Positions 36,394 to 48,085 are shown, numbered from the stretch's first letter. The stretch: DNA of 64,000 nucleotides from Knoellia locipacati (GCF_007992835.1 NZ_BKBA01000002.1:176067-240066), one strand, 5' to 3'. Made by a program: numbers and translations. The notes: generated by a model not told the origin, from the letters alone.

Positions 36394-37824
36394 TCAGCGG
36401 GCGCGGGCGCGGGGAGCCTCGAGCAGCTCCTGGAGGGCGTCGACGATGGACTGGCCGAGGACGTCGGCGTCGGGCAGCGCGTCGCGGTCGGCGTAGAGGC
36501 CGTAGTAGACCCCGCCGTCGTAGGACGTGAGCCCGATGGAGAGGGCCTTGTTGGGACCGAGGGGCATGACCGGATAGGTCGAGGCCATCTGCGCACCGGC
36601 GACGTAGAGGGGGTGCTGCGGACCCGGGACGTTGGTGATCGCGACGTTGAAGAGGCGACGTGAGACGGCGCCACCGAGGCGCGCGGCGAGCGTGTGCATC
36701 GTCGGCGGCGCGAAGCCACCGAGGCCCGAGAGGGTGTCGGCGCCCACCGCTCGCCCGGCCTCCATCTGCTGGCGCATCGCGAAGGCGATCTGGTGCAACC
36801 GCATCGAGGCGCCGGGCTCCCCCACCGGGAGGTCGACGAAGCACGCGGTGAGGTTGCGTCCGGGCGAGAGCTCGCTGTCGTCGTCGTGCGTGCTCACCGG
36901 GACCATCGCGCGGATCGTCGTCGCACCGTGGACGCTCTCACCCCGCGTCATGAGCCACGTCCGGAAGGCGCCGGTGACGGTCGCGAGGATGACGTCGTTG
37001 ATGCTCACGTCATCGGCGAAGGCGCCCTTGGTGAGGCGCGACCGGACCTTCTTGTAGTCCTCGAGGTCGGTGCCCACCATGACGTAGCGGCGGGCCCGGC
37101 CGACGCGGGCGTTGAGCGGCGACTCCGGGGCGGGGCTCGTCGAGGCGCGCGCGACCGCCGAGACGACCTCGCCGGCAGCGCCGAGGACGCGGCCGGCGGT
37201 CTCCTTGACGTCGGTGATGCCGGACTGGACGGTCTCGAGCAGCTGGCTGGGCGCGCGCACGGTGTCGGCGAGCGCGCTGACGACGAGCTCGGTCTGCGAC
37301 GGCTCACGGCTCGGGCGCCAGGTGTCGTCGACGCTCTCGGTGCCCGGCGTCTCGGAGTCCTCGAGGATGAGGTGGGCGATGTCGACGGCGTGGACACCGT
37401 CGACGAGCGCCTGGTGGGTCTTGGTGATGATCGCGAACCGGTCGTCGGCCAAGCCCTCGACGAGGTAGACCTCCCACAGCGGGCGGTTGCGGTCGAGCTG
37501 GCGCGGCTGGATGCGGGCGATGAGCTCCTCGAGCTGCTCGTCGTCACCCGGGCGCGGCAGGGCCGAGCGCCGCACGTGGTAGGTCACGTCGAACCGCTCG
37601 TCGTCGATCCACACCGGGTTGGCGAGGCGCCCCGGGACGAAGCGCACCCGCTGCCGGTAGCGCGGGACGTAGGCGATCCGTCGCGAGATGATCCCCACGA
37701 GGCGGTCGTAGTCGAAGCCCCCTTCCGGGGCGTCGAAGACCATGACCGACCCCACGTGCATGGGCGTCGACGAGTTCTCCAGCGTGAGGAAGCTGCTGTC
37801 GAGGGTGCTCATGCGGTCGGACAC
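36394..37824 (-). CDS. WS/DGAT-family acyltransferase (wax ester/triacylglycerol synthase-like) with altered active-site motif
   Basis: A 476-residue protein of the bacterial wax ester synthase/diacylglycerol acyltransferase family, opening MSDRMSTLDSSFLTLENSS. The family's HHxxxDG site reads HQALVDG at 137-143, so the second histidine, the catalytic base in the textbook mechanism, is Gln138. Other family blocks are present (PLWEVYLVEGL, NVAITNVPGPQHPLYVAG). Either the enzyme works with another base or the protein has lost acyl transfer. The start may be GTG 37824 or ATG 37812; neither has a good ribosome binding site, and the longer form fits the family's usual opening. Confidence 0.88.
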   Translation of the reverse strand: MSDRMSTLDSSFLTLENSSTPMHVGSVMVFDAPEGGFDYDRLVGIISRRIAYVPRYRQRVRFVPGRLANPVWIDDERFDVTYHVRRSALPRPGDDEQLEELIARIQPRQLDRNRPLWEVYLVEGLADDRFAIITKTHQALVDGVHAVDIAHLILEDSETPGTESVDDTWRPSREPSQTELVVSALADTVRAPSQLLETVQSGITDVKETAGRVLGAAGEVVSAVARASTSPAPESPLNARVGRARRYVMVGTDLEDYKKVRSRLTKGAFADDVSINDVILATVTGAFRTWLMTRGESVHGATTIRAMVPVSTHDDDSELSPGRNLTACFVDLPVGEPGASMRLHQIAFAMRQQMEAGRAVGADTLSGLGGFAPPTMHTLAARLGGAVSRRLFNVAITNVPGPQHPLYVAGAQMASTYPVMPLGPNKALSIGLTSYDGGVYYGLYADRDALPDADVLGQSIVDALQELLEAPRARAR

Positions 37825-37897
37825 GAGGCCATGGTGTCAGATCGGCGGTCGCTCCATGCCCGCCTCGATCCCCGGACGGCTCGCCGACGGCACGCGC

Positions 37898-39349
37898 TCA
37901 GGCGGAACGGTGCGAGCCACGTCTCATGCGGACCCCTGACCTGCGACGGGTCCGGCTCTGGGGTGCGACGAGCTCGGGTCGCACCGCCTGGACGACGGCG
38001 TCGATCGCCCGGCTCACCGGCGCGTCGGGGGCCTGCTCGACGAGGCTGCGTCCGGCGAGGAGGGCCGCGTCGCACTCGTCCGGCGCCCACGGCACGAAGA
38101 TCGGCTCCTCGAGACCCGCGAACCGGCCGAGCACGTCGCTGATGGCCTGCTCCGGCCTCCCTCCCGTGGCCGAGGCCCGGACCTTGTTGACGACGACCAC
38201 GGGCTGCGGCGACGGCACGACGGCGACGTCCTGCACGGCGCGGACGAGCCGCTGCAGACCGATCGGGTCGGCCGCCCCGACGACGACGAGGCTGTCGGCG
38301 CCCTCGAGGGCGGTGAGGGTGGTCGCGTTGCGTCGTGGGGCCGCCGTGTCGTAGCTCAGCTCCTCGTCGTCCTCGATCGAGAACCCGCAGTCGACGACGA
38401 CGTGCTGAGCGAGCGAGCGGGACTTCTCGAGGACGTCCTCGACGGCTGCCGCCCTGAGCTCGGGCCACCGCTCGGCCTTGGGTATGCCGGTGAGCACCCG
38501 GAGCCCGGACGTCACCTCGGGTGCCACGCGGGAGAGCGCGGCCGTGTCGAGGGTGCCCTGCTCGGAGGCGCGCGCCGCCGCGGCGACACCGGGAGCCTCG
38601 TCGATGAGGGCGAGCGACTGGGCGACGCTGGCGCCCCACGTGTCGAGGTCGACCAGGAGGGTGCTCACCCCGCGGCTCGCCAGGGAGGCTGCCAGCGTGA
38701 CGGCGACGGTGGTGCGGCCCGGCGCACCGGTCGGCCCCCACACGACGGTGACCCGACCGCGGTCCGGCCCGCCGCCGGACTCCGCGTCGGAGGAACCGTC
38801 GGCCCGGTCGGACGTGACGCCGTGGGCGCTGGCCACGGGTGCGCCCGTGAGTGGCGCGTCGGGGAACGCGGTCCCGTCGAGCCACCGGGTGAGCTCGTCG
38901 GCGCTCGGCGTCGCCGTGCCGTCTCCAACACCGGCCCCGGGAGTGGCGGCCGAGCCGGGCTGCCGCGCCGACAGGGACGGCGTGGAGGTGCTGCCGCGCT
39001 CGGCGAGGTCGACGAGGATGCGGGCGACGTCCTCGGCCTCGGCATCGGGCCGGACGAGGGTGCTCACACCGAGCTGGCGCAGCCGCGCCTCACCGGCGTC
39101 GTCACCGACCGCGACCAGACCGGCGACGCGGACACCATGACCGGCCAGGTGGCGCAGCGCGTCACGGTCGAGTCCGCGGAAGTCGGCCGAGACCACGGCG
39201 AGGTCGGCGATGCCCGAGGCGCCGGTCGACAGCAGCTCGGCGACGTCGGCGCACCGACGCACGACGGTGAGGCCCGCGGAGGACTCCAGCGCCGAGACGA
39301 GCTGCTGCTCGTGGTGGTGCGAGACCCCCGTGATGACGCCGGTCGTCAT
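37898..39349 (-). CDS. CpaE/ParA-like ATPase with non-canonical P-loop (orphan pilus-type protein)
   Basis: A 483-residue protein with an amino-terminal receiver-like domain (1-115), a low-complexity linker, and a MinD/ParA-type domain. The P-loop at 205-214 reads GPTGAPGRTT: the signature lysine and the P-loop lysine of the usual KGGVGKTT are both missing (Arg at the second). LLVDLDTWGASVAQSL and VVVDCGF follow as in CpaE. Its ATG at 39349 overlaps the stop of the SAF-domain gene. Unlike the TadZ at 60.2-61.4 kb it has no secretion ATPase beside it. It may act as a localisation factor that binds but scarcely hydrolyses ATP. Confidence 0.82.
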   Translation of the reverse strand: MTTGVITGVSHHHEQQLVSALESSAGLTVVRRCADVAELLSTGASGIADLAVVSADFRGLDRDALRHLAGHGVRVAGLVAVGDDAGEARLRQLGVSTLVRPDAEAEDVARILVDLAERGSTSTPSLSARQPGSAATPGAGVGDGTATPSADELTRWLDGTAFPDAPLTGAPVASAHGVTSDRADGSSDAESGGGPDRGRVTVVWGPTGAPGRTTVAVTLAASLASRGVSTLLVDLDTWGASVAQSLALIDEAPGVAAAARASEQGTLDTAALSRVAPEVTSGLRVLTGIPKAERWPELRAAAVEDVLEKSRSLAQHVVVDCGFSIEDDEELSYDTAAPRRNATTLTALEGADSLVVVGAADPIGLQRLVRAVQDVAVVPSPQPVVVVNKVRASATGGRPEQAISDVLGRFAGLEEPIFVPWAPDECDAALLAGRSLVEQAPDAPVSRAIDAVVQAVRPELVAPQSRTRRRSGVRMRRGSHRSA

Positions 39350-40023
39350 GACGCCTTCGGCGCGACCGCGCCGGGGACGGCGACGAGGGTGATCCGGGCG
39401 CCGAGGTCAACGTCACCGACGAGCGCCTGGACCTTGTCCTTGGGGACCATGACCTGCACCGGTCGTGTGTCGCCGGAGCTGCCCATGACACCGTCGTCCT
39501 TCGACAGGGCGACCACGCTCACCGCTTCGAGAGCGAGCTCGGGTCCCTCGAACGACGCGGTGCCGATGCTGCCCTTGACCGGGGCCGAGGGGCGGTTGAC
39601 GTAGACGTCGACGACCGAGCCGTTCGCGAGCGTGGAGGCCGACGTCGCGTCAACCTGGAGCGCCACCGGCTGGCTCGTCGCCTGCGACCGGGGACCGATC
39701 GCGGAGACGGGGACGAGCTCGCCCGCCCGGACCTCACGCAGGACGAACTGGTCCGCCGGCAGCCCGCCTCCGGCGCTGACGTAGTCGGTCGCCGCACCCC
39801 CGAGCTGCACGTCGACCCGGACGAGGTCGTCGGCCGTGAGCGGCTGACCGGGAAGCAGACCGGCCTTCGCGGCATACATCGGGACGCGGTCGTCGGCCCG
39901 GCTCATGACGTATGCCCCGATGGCCGTCGAGGCGAGCACGAGCAGGAGGCCCACGAGAAGTCGGCTGTCGCGCCAGGACGGCTTGCGCAGTCGCTGGGCA
40001 CTGGGCGTGGACAGGTCGCTCAT
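39346..40023 (-). CDS. SAF-domain (CpaB/RcpC-like) membrane protein
   Basis: A 225-residue protein with one membrane helix (LLVGLLLVLASTAIGAYVM, about 22-41) and an SAF domain outside the membrane (VPMYAAKAGLLPGQPLTADDL). This matches the pilus assembly protein CpaB/RcpC in build, though it is shorter. It is paired with the CpaE-like gene by an ATGA overlap. A second, complete tad cluster is at 56-64 kb. ATG 40023 is chosen over an upstream in-frame start that adds only MRRTS. Confidence 0.8.
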   Translation of the reverse strand: MSDLSTPSAQRLRKPSWRDSRLLVGLLLVLASTAIGAYVMSRADDRVPMYAAKAGLLPGQPLTADDLVRVDVQLGGAATDYVSAGGGLPADQFVLREVRAGELVPVSAIGPRSQATSQPVALQVDATSASTLANGSVVDVYVNRPSAPVKGSIGTASFEGPELALEAVSVVALSKDDGVMGSSGDTRPVQVMVPKDKVQALVGDVDLGARITLVAVPGAVAPKAS

Positions 40024-40092
40024 CGAGGTCCTCCGCATCGTGGTGGTCTCGGCGGTCGGGCAGGGCGCGAGGGGTCACCGCAACATCCCCCC

Positions 40093-40107
40093 GCCACAGA
40101 TTGTGGC
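40093..40107. promoter_or_regulatory. Palindrome GCCACA-N3-TGTGGC
   Basis: A perfect 6-3-6 inverted repeat, 70 bases upstream of the SAF/CpaE-like operon in the 250-base divergent gap. It is of operator size; the regulator is unknown. The HTH gene on the other side of the gap is the nearest candidate. Confidence 0.4.
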
Positions 40108-40145
40108 CCACCCTGCGGGTCTGCGCGCGGCGTGCGGCAGGCTCC

Positions 40146-40154
40146 TGTGGACAA
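40146..40154. promoter_or_regulatory. DnaA-box-like 9-mer, with a weaker neighbour
   Basis: TGTGGACAA at 40146-40154 is the complement of TTGTCCACA; a 7-of-9 match TGTGGACGG follows at 40175-40183. Both are in the divergent gap between the SAF gene and the HTH gene. An origin is not suggested, as no dnaA or dnaN is present. Confidence 0.4.
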
Positions 40155-40273
40155 CTGCGACCCGCGGGGTCACCTGTGGACGGGCACCCCGGTGCAGCGG
40201 GGCCCGCGTGGCAGACTGGCGCGGCAGGCATCTGCGTCGCACTCGACCCCCACCACCCACCTGAGGAGCGCCC

Positions 40274-40486
40274 GTGGCCAAGCGGTTCATCCCGCTCACC
40301 GAGGTGTCCGAGATCCTCGACATCTCCTCGGCCCAGGCCTATGCGCTCGTGCGGTCCGGCGAGCTCCCCGCGATCAAGGTCGGGGGCCGCGGCCAGTGGC
40401 GGGTCGAGACCACCGTGCTCGAGGACTACATCCAGCGGATGTACTCGCAGACCCGGGACTTCGTCCGCACCAACGGCGAGGACTGA
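40274..40486 (+). CDS. Helix-turn-helix DNA-binding protein, excisionase/MerR-like
   Basis: A 70-residue protein made of a single winged helix domain: FIPLTEVSEILDISSAQAYALV forms the helix-turn-helix region and AIKVGGRGQWRVE the wing. Such single-domain proteins (HTH_17 type) are widespread in actinobacteria and include developmental regulators, but this one is not BldC itself. The start GTG 40274 has GAGGAG upstream. It faces away from the SAF/CpaE pair across a 250-base gap with palindromes, so it may control them. Confidence 0.85.
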   Translation: MAKRFIPLTEVSEILDISSAQAYALVRSGELPAIKVGGRGQWRVETTVLEDYIQRMYSQTRDFVRTNGED

Positions 40487-40492
40487 CCGCTC

Positions 40493-41035
40493 TCAGCGGG
40501 CCTCGACGAGCACCACGGCCCGGAACGGCACCGTCCGTCGGCCGCGGACGTTCTCCGGGCGCCGGGTCTCCCCCAGCACGTGCTCGGCGAGGTCGAGGAA
40601 GTCGGCACCGACGACGTCGATCGTCCCCGTGGCGACCTGACCGCTGCTGTCGGTGACCGCGACGGTGGCACGGTCGCGCGCCAGGCCGCGCAGCGCGTAG
40701 CCCAGCGCGAACCTCCGGGCGGTGCGCTCTGCTGATGCCCGGGGCGGCAGGCCCACCACACTCGTCACCGCCCTCATGGGGACGACGGCGTCGCGACCGT
40801 TGTCGAGCCGCACGAGCAGCCAGTCCTGCCCGAGGTCGACGAGCTCACCCGTCACGTGCGCGCCGGTGACGACGTGCAGTCGCAGGGACCCGCCCACCGC
40901 GGCCGCGAACCGGGCACCCAGCTCGACGGCGGCCCGCTCGCGTCGCGTCCTGTCGGCCACCTCGGAGTCCCGGTCGCGACGCTCCTCGGCGCCGAGCTGT
41001 GCCTCGAGGTCGTCGAAGAGCCGGTCCCACCGCAT
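40493..41035 (-). CDS. Conserved actinobacterial hypothetical protein
   Basis: A 180-residue soluble protein opening MRWDRLFDDLEAQL, with an acidic helix, then two beta-rich stretches that look like small barrels (VTGELVDLGQDWLLVRLDNGRDAVVPMRAV, positions about 60-90, and VATGTIDVVGADFLDLAEH). The repeat of a Sm-like or PRC-barrel-like pattern is only an impression. I know no function. ATG 41035 stands 6 bases behind a TAGGCT -10 box and is divergent from the LysM gene. Confidence 0.75.
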   Translation of the reverse strand: MRWDRLFDDLEAQLGAEERRDRDSEVADRTRRERAAVELGARFAAAVGGSLRLHVVTGAHVTGELVDLGQDWLLVRLDNGRDAVVPMRAVTSVVGLPPRASAERTARRFALGYALRGLARDRATVAVTDSSGQVATGTIDVVGADFLDLAEHVLGETRRPENVRGRRTVPFRAVVLVEAR

Positions 41036-41041
41036 GGCGCG

Positions 41042-41047
41042 AGCCTA
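41042..41047 (-). promoter_or_regulatory. -10 box of the hypothetical gene at 40.5-41.0 kb (leaderless)
   Basis: TAGGCT on the minus strand, followed by CGCGCC and ATG 41035; no ribosome binding site. Confidence 0.6.
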
Positions 41048-41071
41048 GGCGGCAGGTGGACCGGCTTCCTG

Positions 41072-41100
41072 TTGCGGCGCCATTCGATGTCAAATATCGT
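41072..41100 (+). promoter_or_regulatory. Promoter of the LysM-Rv3235-like operon (leaderless)
   Basis: TTGCGG (41072-41077), a 17-base spacer, and TATCGT (41095-41100), then seven bases to ATG 41108. This is the best -35/-10 pair in the window and again points to an mRNA starting at the start codon. The surrounding A-rich patch stands out from its context. Confidence 0.65.
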
Positions 41101-41107
41101 CAAAGAC

Positions 41108-42028
41108 ATGCAAACCGACGCAAACAGCATCAAACGGCACCCAGCGACGCCGGCGCTGACTCTCCGCGCCGTCACCGGCGCCGTGGTCGGGACCGCCACC
41201 GTGGCCGTCGTCGTCGGCGCCACGTGGCTCCTCACCCTCGCGTGGCTGTCGGCCCGAGCCCGCGTCGTGGCTCCGGGACCGGCGTCCGCGGACGAGGCCC
41301 TGGCCCTGGCCGCGGCCACCCTTGCCGTGGCCGTCGCTGCGTGGCTCTGCCTCGGGGTGGCCCTCGAGGTGCTCGCGCACGCACCCGGCCGCGTGGGGCG
41401 GGCGGCCGACCACTGGGCCGACCGCCTCACCCCCGCCTTGGCGCGACGCGTCGCCGCGTTCGTCCTCGGGGTCGGCGTCGGAGTCGCAGGTGGCCCACCG
41501 ACGGCCCTGGGGGGTGCTCGCCCCGCCGTGGGCACGGTGGCCCACACGTCGGACACGGCCCCCGCGGACGTCGCGGCCGCGCCCGACGGTCCGGCCGCGC
41601 CGGCCACTCCGGCCGACCCGGGCTTCGCTGCACTGGCCACGTCGACCCGTTCCGGCGGCGCGGCTCCCGACCCCGGGTTCGCTCCTGCGCCCGCCTCCCC
41701 CGGATTCTCGACCACCCCCGCCTCGCCCGCGTCCCCCGGCTTCACCCCCGCCGCGCCGCGGGTGCGCCCGCAGGCTGACGCCGGACTGTTGGGCTCTCGC
41801 TCACGCTCCACCGCCGAGGCCGAGGTCGTCGTCCACCGGGGCGACAGCCTGTGGTCGATCGCCGCCCACCACCTCGGTCCCGACGCGGGCGACGCCGAGG
41901 TCGCCCGGGCCTGGCCCCAGTGGTACGCCGCCAACCGCGACCGGATCGGCGACGACCCCGACCGCATCCTCCCCGGCCAGATCCTCCGGGTGCCCACCCC
42001 GGACCCGACAGGAAGCGTGACCCGATGA
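41108..42028 (+). CDS. LysM-domain membrane protein with PGF-repeat linker
   Basis: A 306-residue protein: a cytoplasmic start, two membrane helices (about 22-46 and 62-84), a further hydrophobic stretch, a Pro/Ala-rich linker, and a carboxy-terminal LysM domain (VVHRGDSLWSIAAHHLG ... ILPGQILRVP) that should bind peptidoglycan. The linker has four PGF units (ADPGFA, PDPGFA, ASPGFS, ASPGFT). The start ATG 41108 is chosen because it directly follows a strong promoter; upstream in-frame starts lie in the promoter. It overlaps the Rv3235-like gene by four bases. Confidence 0.85.
   Translation: MQTDANSIKRHPATPALTLRAVTGAVVGTATVAVVVGATWLLTLAWLSARARVVAPGPASADEALALAAATLAVAVAAWLCLGVALEVLAHAPGRVGRAADHWADRLTPALARRVAAFVLGVGVGVAGGPPTALGGARPAVGTVAHTSDTAPADVAAAPDGPAAPATPADPGFAALATSTRSGGAAPDPGFAPAPASPGFSTTPASPASPGFTPAAPRVRPQADAGLLGSRSRSTAEAEVVVHRGDSLWSIAAHHLGPDAGDAEVARAWPQWYAANRDRIGDDPDRILPGQILRVPTPDPTGSVTR
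41616..41760 (+). repeat. PGF-repeat coding region in the LysM gene
   Basis: Four units of a Pro-Gly-Phe motif, each within an Ala/Pro/Ser context, form a flexible linker between membrane helices and the LysM domain. The DNA units are similar but not identical (CCGGGCTTC, CCCGGGTTC, CCCGGATTC, CCCGGCTTC), so the repeat is kept at protein level. Confidence 0.6.
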
Positions 42029-42570
42029 GCGCCACCGTGACCTCCCACCTGCGACCCGTCACCGTCCCGGGCCCGACGACCCGGCGCCCGCCGGCGATCC
42101 CCCTCGTCGAGGCGCTCAGGCGCTCGGCCGACGCCCTGGGGCACCCGGGCTACATCCAGGACGCCCTCGCCGTCGACCTCGCCTCGGCGAGCGACGAGCA
42201 GATGTTCGGCCCGCAAAGCACCGCTCGCGCCGACCTCCCGGAGCCCGGCCCGTGGGCCACCCAGATTGCGCAGGCGATCGTCGAGGTGATGTCCGGGCTG
42301 CGTCCGGCCGCACAGGTCGTCCGGTGGACGACCCCGCAGGTGTATGCCGTCGTCGCCCGTCGCGGAGCTCTCGCCGCCCGCCGTCGCGCGACCGGTGGTC
42401 GGGCCCGCGCCCAGCGGGCCATCGTGCGCTCGGTCCACGTCTGCGAGCCCGCCGACGGGGTCGCCGAGTGCAGCGTCGTCGTGAGCGAGGGTGCCCGGGT
42501 GCGCGCCATGGCGGTGCGGCTCAGCGGGCAGGACGGCCGCTGGCGCGTCGAGGCCCTCCAGATCGGCTGA
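42025..42570 (+). CDS. Rv3235-family protein
   Basis: A 181-residue protein with a disordered start and a compact second half ending in VRAMAVRLSGQDGRWRVEAL, the pattern of the Rv3235 family found upstream of secA in actinobacteria. The fold looks like a small alpha+beta domain related to NTF2-like or Tim44-like ligand-binding domains, but this is a guess. It begins at ATG 42025 within the LysM stop codon. The genomic neighbourhood (secA next door, convergent) is conserved with mycobacteria. Confidence 0.82.
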   Translation: MSATVTSHLRPVTVPGPTTRRPPAIPLVEALRRSADALGHPGYIQDALAVDLASASDEQMFGPQSTARADLPEPGPWATQIAQAIVEVMSGLRPAAQVVRWTTPQVYAVVARRGALAARRRATGGRARAQRAIVRSVHVCEPADGVAECSVVVSEGARVRAMAVRLSGQDGRWRVEALQIG

Positions 42571-42619
42571 GCCCGGCGCGCGAGGGCGCGCGAGGTAAGC
42601 GGACGGCATACCGGAAAGA

Positions 42620-42679
42620 ACGAGATCGGGTGACGCGCCGAGGGATCACGGGGATCCCGGGCACGTCACCCGATCTCGT
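42620..42679. terminator. Nested inverted repeat between the Rv3235-like gene and secA
   Basis: Perfect 16-bp arms (ACGAGATCGGGTGACG at 42620-42635 and its complement at 42664-42679) enclose 28 bases that hold an inner 6-bp stem GGGATC/GATCCC. The element lies between convergent genes and probably stops transcription from both sides. There is no T-tract. Confidence 0.7.
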
Positions 42680-42701
42680 CAGGCGCGGACGGTGGCGCTG
42701 G

Positions 42702-45605
<2,904 letters not shown>

Positions 45606-45776
45606 GGGTAGGACTCCTCGTTGAACGGTCATCTCGCTCGACACCTTCGACGAGACCTGCCAAGGGTAGTCGAGCCGCGGGCTCGGGCCGCACCTGAGGC
45701 GGCACTCCACCAGACTCCAACGCCGGGGCCGGGTTAATCGGTTCCGGCGCGCGTCGCGCCCGTGGTCAAATCCCGT

Positions 45777-46898
45777 ATGCCGTTCCCCGACTCCGTGCCG
45801 ATCCTCACCGACGACGTCGTGCGCCTGCGCGCCCACTCCGCCGACGACGCGCAGCGGATCGTCGAGCAGTGCACCGACCCCGAGAGCCTGCGCTGGACCC
45901 AGGTCCCGCGCGACTACACCCTGGCCATGGCCCACGAGTGGGTCGCGGACATCGCCAAGGGCTGGGACGGCGACGGCGACCGGCTCTGGGCCATCGAGGA
46001 GGTCTCGGACGGCGAGCACCGCTTCCTCGGCTCCATCGACCTGCGTCCACGGGCCGCTGGCCGCGCCGAGATCGGCTACGGCCTGCACCCCGAGGGTCGC
46101 GGCCGGGGCCTCATGGCCCGCGCGCTCAGGCTCGTCTGCCAGTACTGGTTCGACGCCGGCGGCCAGCGGGTCGACTGGTACGCCGAGCGCGGCAACATCG
46201 CCTCGTGGGGCCCGGCCCGGGCCGCCGGCTTCGAGTTCGTCGCCACGCTGCCCGAGCACGTCGCCCACGGCGAGGGTGGCCTCGTCGACGCGTGGTTCGG
46301 CAGCCTCGGCCGTGACGACGCCATGGCGCCGCGCACCGAGTGGGTCACCCCACCGGTGCTCGAGGCGGACGGCATCCGCCTGCGTCCGTGGCGCGACACC
46401 GATGGTGAGGCCGTCGAGGCACCGAACCACCCCTCGCACTTCGTGCCGGCGCGCGCGATCCCCACCGCCGACACGTGGACCGACTGGCTCATCCGGCGCC
46501 GTCTCGTCATGGCCCGCGGGTCGAGCGTCAACTGGTGCATCGCCGACGCCGAGAGCGACGCGGCCCTCGGTGAGGTGCTCGTCTTCGTCCACGACGGCGC
46601 CCTCGCCGACGGCGACACCGCCGAGCTCGGCTACTACCTCTTCCCGAGCGCCCGGGGGCGTGGGGCCGCCAGGATCGCGGCCGGCCTCGCGGTCGGGCAC
46701 GCCTTCGCGAGCCGTGACGAGGGCGGCCTGGGCCTGCGGCGGCTCGTCGCCGAGACCGCCGCCGACAACGCCGCGAGCAACGCCGTCCTCACGGCTGCCG
46801 GCTTCACGCGCTGGGGGCACGAGGAGGCCGCGACCGCACCGGACGGCTCGGTGGGCCCCGCCGACCACTGGGACCTGCTCGCACCCTCTCGCGACTAG
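45777..46898 (+). CDS. Tandem GNAT acetyltransferase
   Basis: A 373-residue protein with two GNAT domains, about 5-165 and 185-360. Each carries an acetyl-CoA-binding turn ([17 protein letters not shown] in the first, [18 protein letters not shown] in the second). The domains resemble the RimJ/RimL group of ribosomal-protein and small-molecule acetyltransferases; the substrate is unknown. I use ATG 45777, since the upstream GTG at 45762 adds five residues and lies in an A-rich patch that may be the promoter. Its stop overlaps the end of the convergent glycosylase gene. Confidence 0.87.
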   Translation: MPFPDSVPILTDDVVRLRAHSADDAQRIVEQCTDPESLRWTQVPRDYTLAMAHEWVADIAKGWDGDGDRLWAIEEVSDGEHRFLGSIDLRPRAAGRAEIGYGLHPEGRGRGLMARALRLVCQYWFDAGGQRVDWYAERGNIASWGPARAAGFEFVATLPEHVAHGEGGLVDAWFGSLGRDDAMAPRTEWVTPPVLEADGIRLRPWRDTDGEAVEAPNHPSHFVPARAIPTADTWTDWLIRRRLVMARGSSVNWCIADAESDAALGEVLVFVHDGALADGDTAELGYYLFPSARGRGAARIAAGLAVGHAFASRDEGGLGLRRLVAETAADNAASNAVLTAAGFTRWGHEEAATAPDGSVGPADHWDLLAPSRD

Positions 46899-48085
46899 CG
46901 GACGACCGCGACGTCGGCCAGCCCGAGCCACTGCGCCATGAGGGTGAGCTCCTCGTGGAGCTCTCGGGTGTCGTCGGCCCCGCCGCGGCCCGGCTCCCAC
47001 GTGGTGCGGCGCGCCAGCAGCCGACCACGGGCCCTGTCGGCCTTGAGGTCGACCCGCCCGACGAGGTCCTCACCGAGGAGGAACGGCAGCACGTAGTAGC
47101 CGTGAACCCGCTTGTCCTCGGGCACGTAGATCTCGAGCCGGTAGTCGAACCCGAAGAGCGCGCTCGTCCGGTCGCGCTGCCAGATGAGCGAGTCGAACGG
47201 CGAGAGCAGCGCCCGCGTCGCGATCCGTCGTGGTCGCCTCGCGGTCGGGTCGAGGTATGCCGGCCGCCTCCACCCGTCGATCGTCACCGGTACCAGGTCG
47301 CCCGCCTCGACGAGCGTGGCGATCGCCGGTCGGGCCTGCTCCGGCTTGAGCCGGAAGTAGTCGCGCAGGCACTGCTCGGTGCCGACCCCGTGGGCCCGGG
47401 CCGCGATCCGGATGAGCTCGACGAAGGCCTCGTCGTCGCCGGGTCGCAGCCCGGGAGACTCGGCCACGTCGCGAAGGTGGGCCGGGAGCACGCGGGAGGG
47501 CACGGCATACCGGCGTTCGAACTGGGTCGTGCGGCCGGCGGAGCTGACCTCGCCGGACCAGAAGAGGTGCTCGAGGGCGGCCTTGACGAGCGACCAGTTC
47601 CAGCCCCACTGGTCGCGGTCGCGCGGGAGGTCGTGGGCCAGGGCCGCCTCGAGCTGACGGCTCGTCAGCGGCCCGCGGGCGCGGACCTCGGCGAGGACCG
47701 CGTCGACGAGCTCGGGGTGGTCACGCTTGACCCGCTGCATGCCGCCCCACGACTCGTCGTGCGCGCGGCGCATCCGGAAGTCGAGCAGCGGCCACGTGGA
47801 GGGTGGGATGAGCGACGCCTCGTGCGCCCAGAACTCGACGAGCCGCCGCGGCGCGCGGTCACGGGCCCGGTCGACGAGCGCCGTGTCGTAGGGACCCAGC
47901 CGGGAGAAGAACGGCAGGTAGTGGCTGCGCGAGACGACGTTGACGCTGTCGATCTGGACGATGCCGACGGTGTCGATGACCCGCTGGACCTGGCGCGAGG
48001 TCGCCGACCACGGCTTGGGGCGCGACGCACCGAACCCCTGTGCGGCGAGCGCGATCCGGCGCGCGGCGACCGTGCTGAGACGCAT
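46895..48085 (-). CDS. YcaQ/AlkX-family DNA glycosylase (winged-helix crosslink repair)
   Basis: A 396-residue protein of the HTH_42 family. Near the amino terminus it holds the catalytic QxD in [20 protein letters not shown], the site used by E. coli YcaQ and related glycosylases to unhook interstrand DNA crosslinks. Several winged-helix repeats follow ([13 protein letters not shown], and others). The start ATG 48085 stands seven bases behind CACAAT, a likely -10 box; the ATG at 48094 would be inside that box. Confidence 0.88.
   Translation of the reverse strand: MRLSTVAARRIALAAQGFGASRPKPWSATSRQVQRVIDTVGIVQIDSVNVVSRSHYLPFFSRLGPYDTALVDRARDRAPRRLVEFWAHEASLIPPSTWPLLDFRMRRAHDESWGGMQRVKRDHPELVDAVLAEVRARGPLTSRQLEAALAHDLPRDRDQWGWNWSLVKAALEHLFWSGEVSSAGRTTQFERRYAVPSRVLPAHLRDVAESPGLRPGDDEAFVELIRIAARAHGVGTEQCLRDYFRLKPEQARPAIATLVEAGDLVPVTIDGWRRPAYLDPTARRPRRIATRALLSPFDSLIWQRDRTSALFGFDYRLEIYVPEDKRVHGYYVLPFLLGEDLVGRVDLKADRARGRLLARRTTWEPGRGGADDTRELHEELTLMAQWLGLADVAVVR

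Noticed and set aside
40146..40183. Replication origin suggested by DnaA-box-like words
   Set aside because: Only one perfect and one weak box, no dnaA, dnaN or A/T-rich unwinding region.
45777..46898. Possible gene fusion by frameshift in the tandem GNAT gene
   Set aside because: One uninterrupted frame carries both domains with a normal linker; tandem GNAT proteins are common in actinobacteria.
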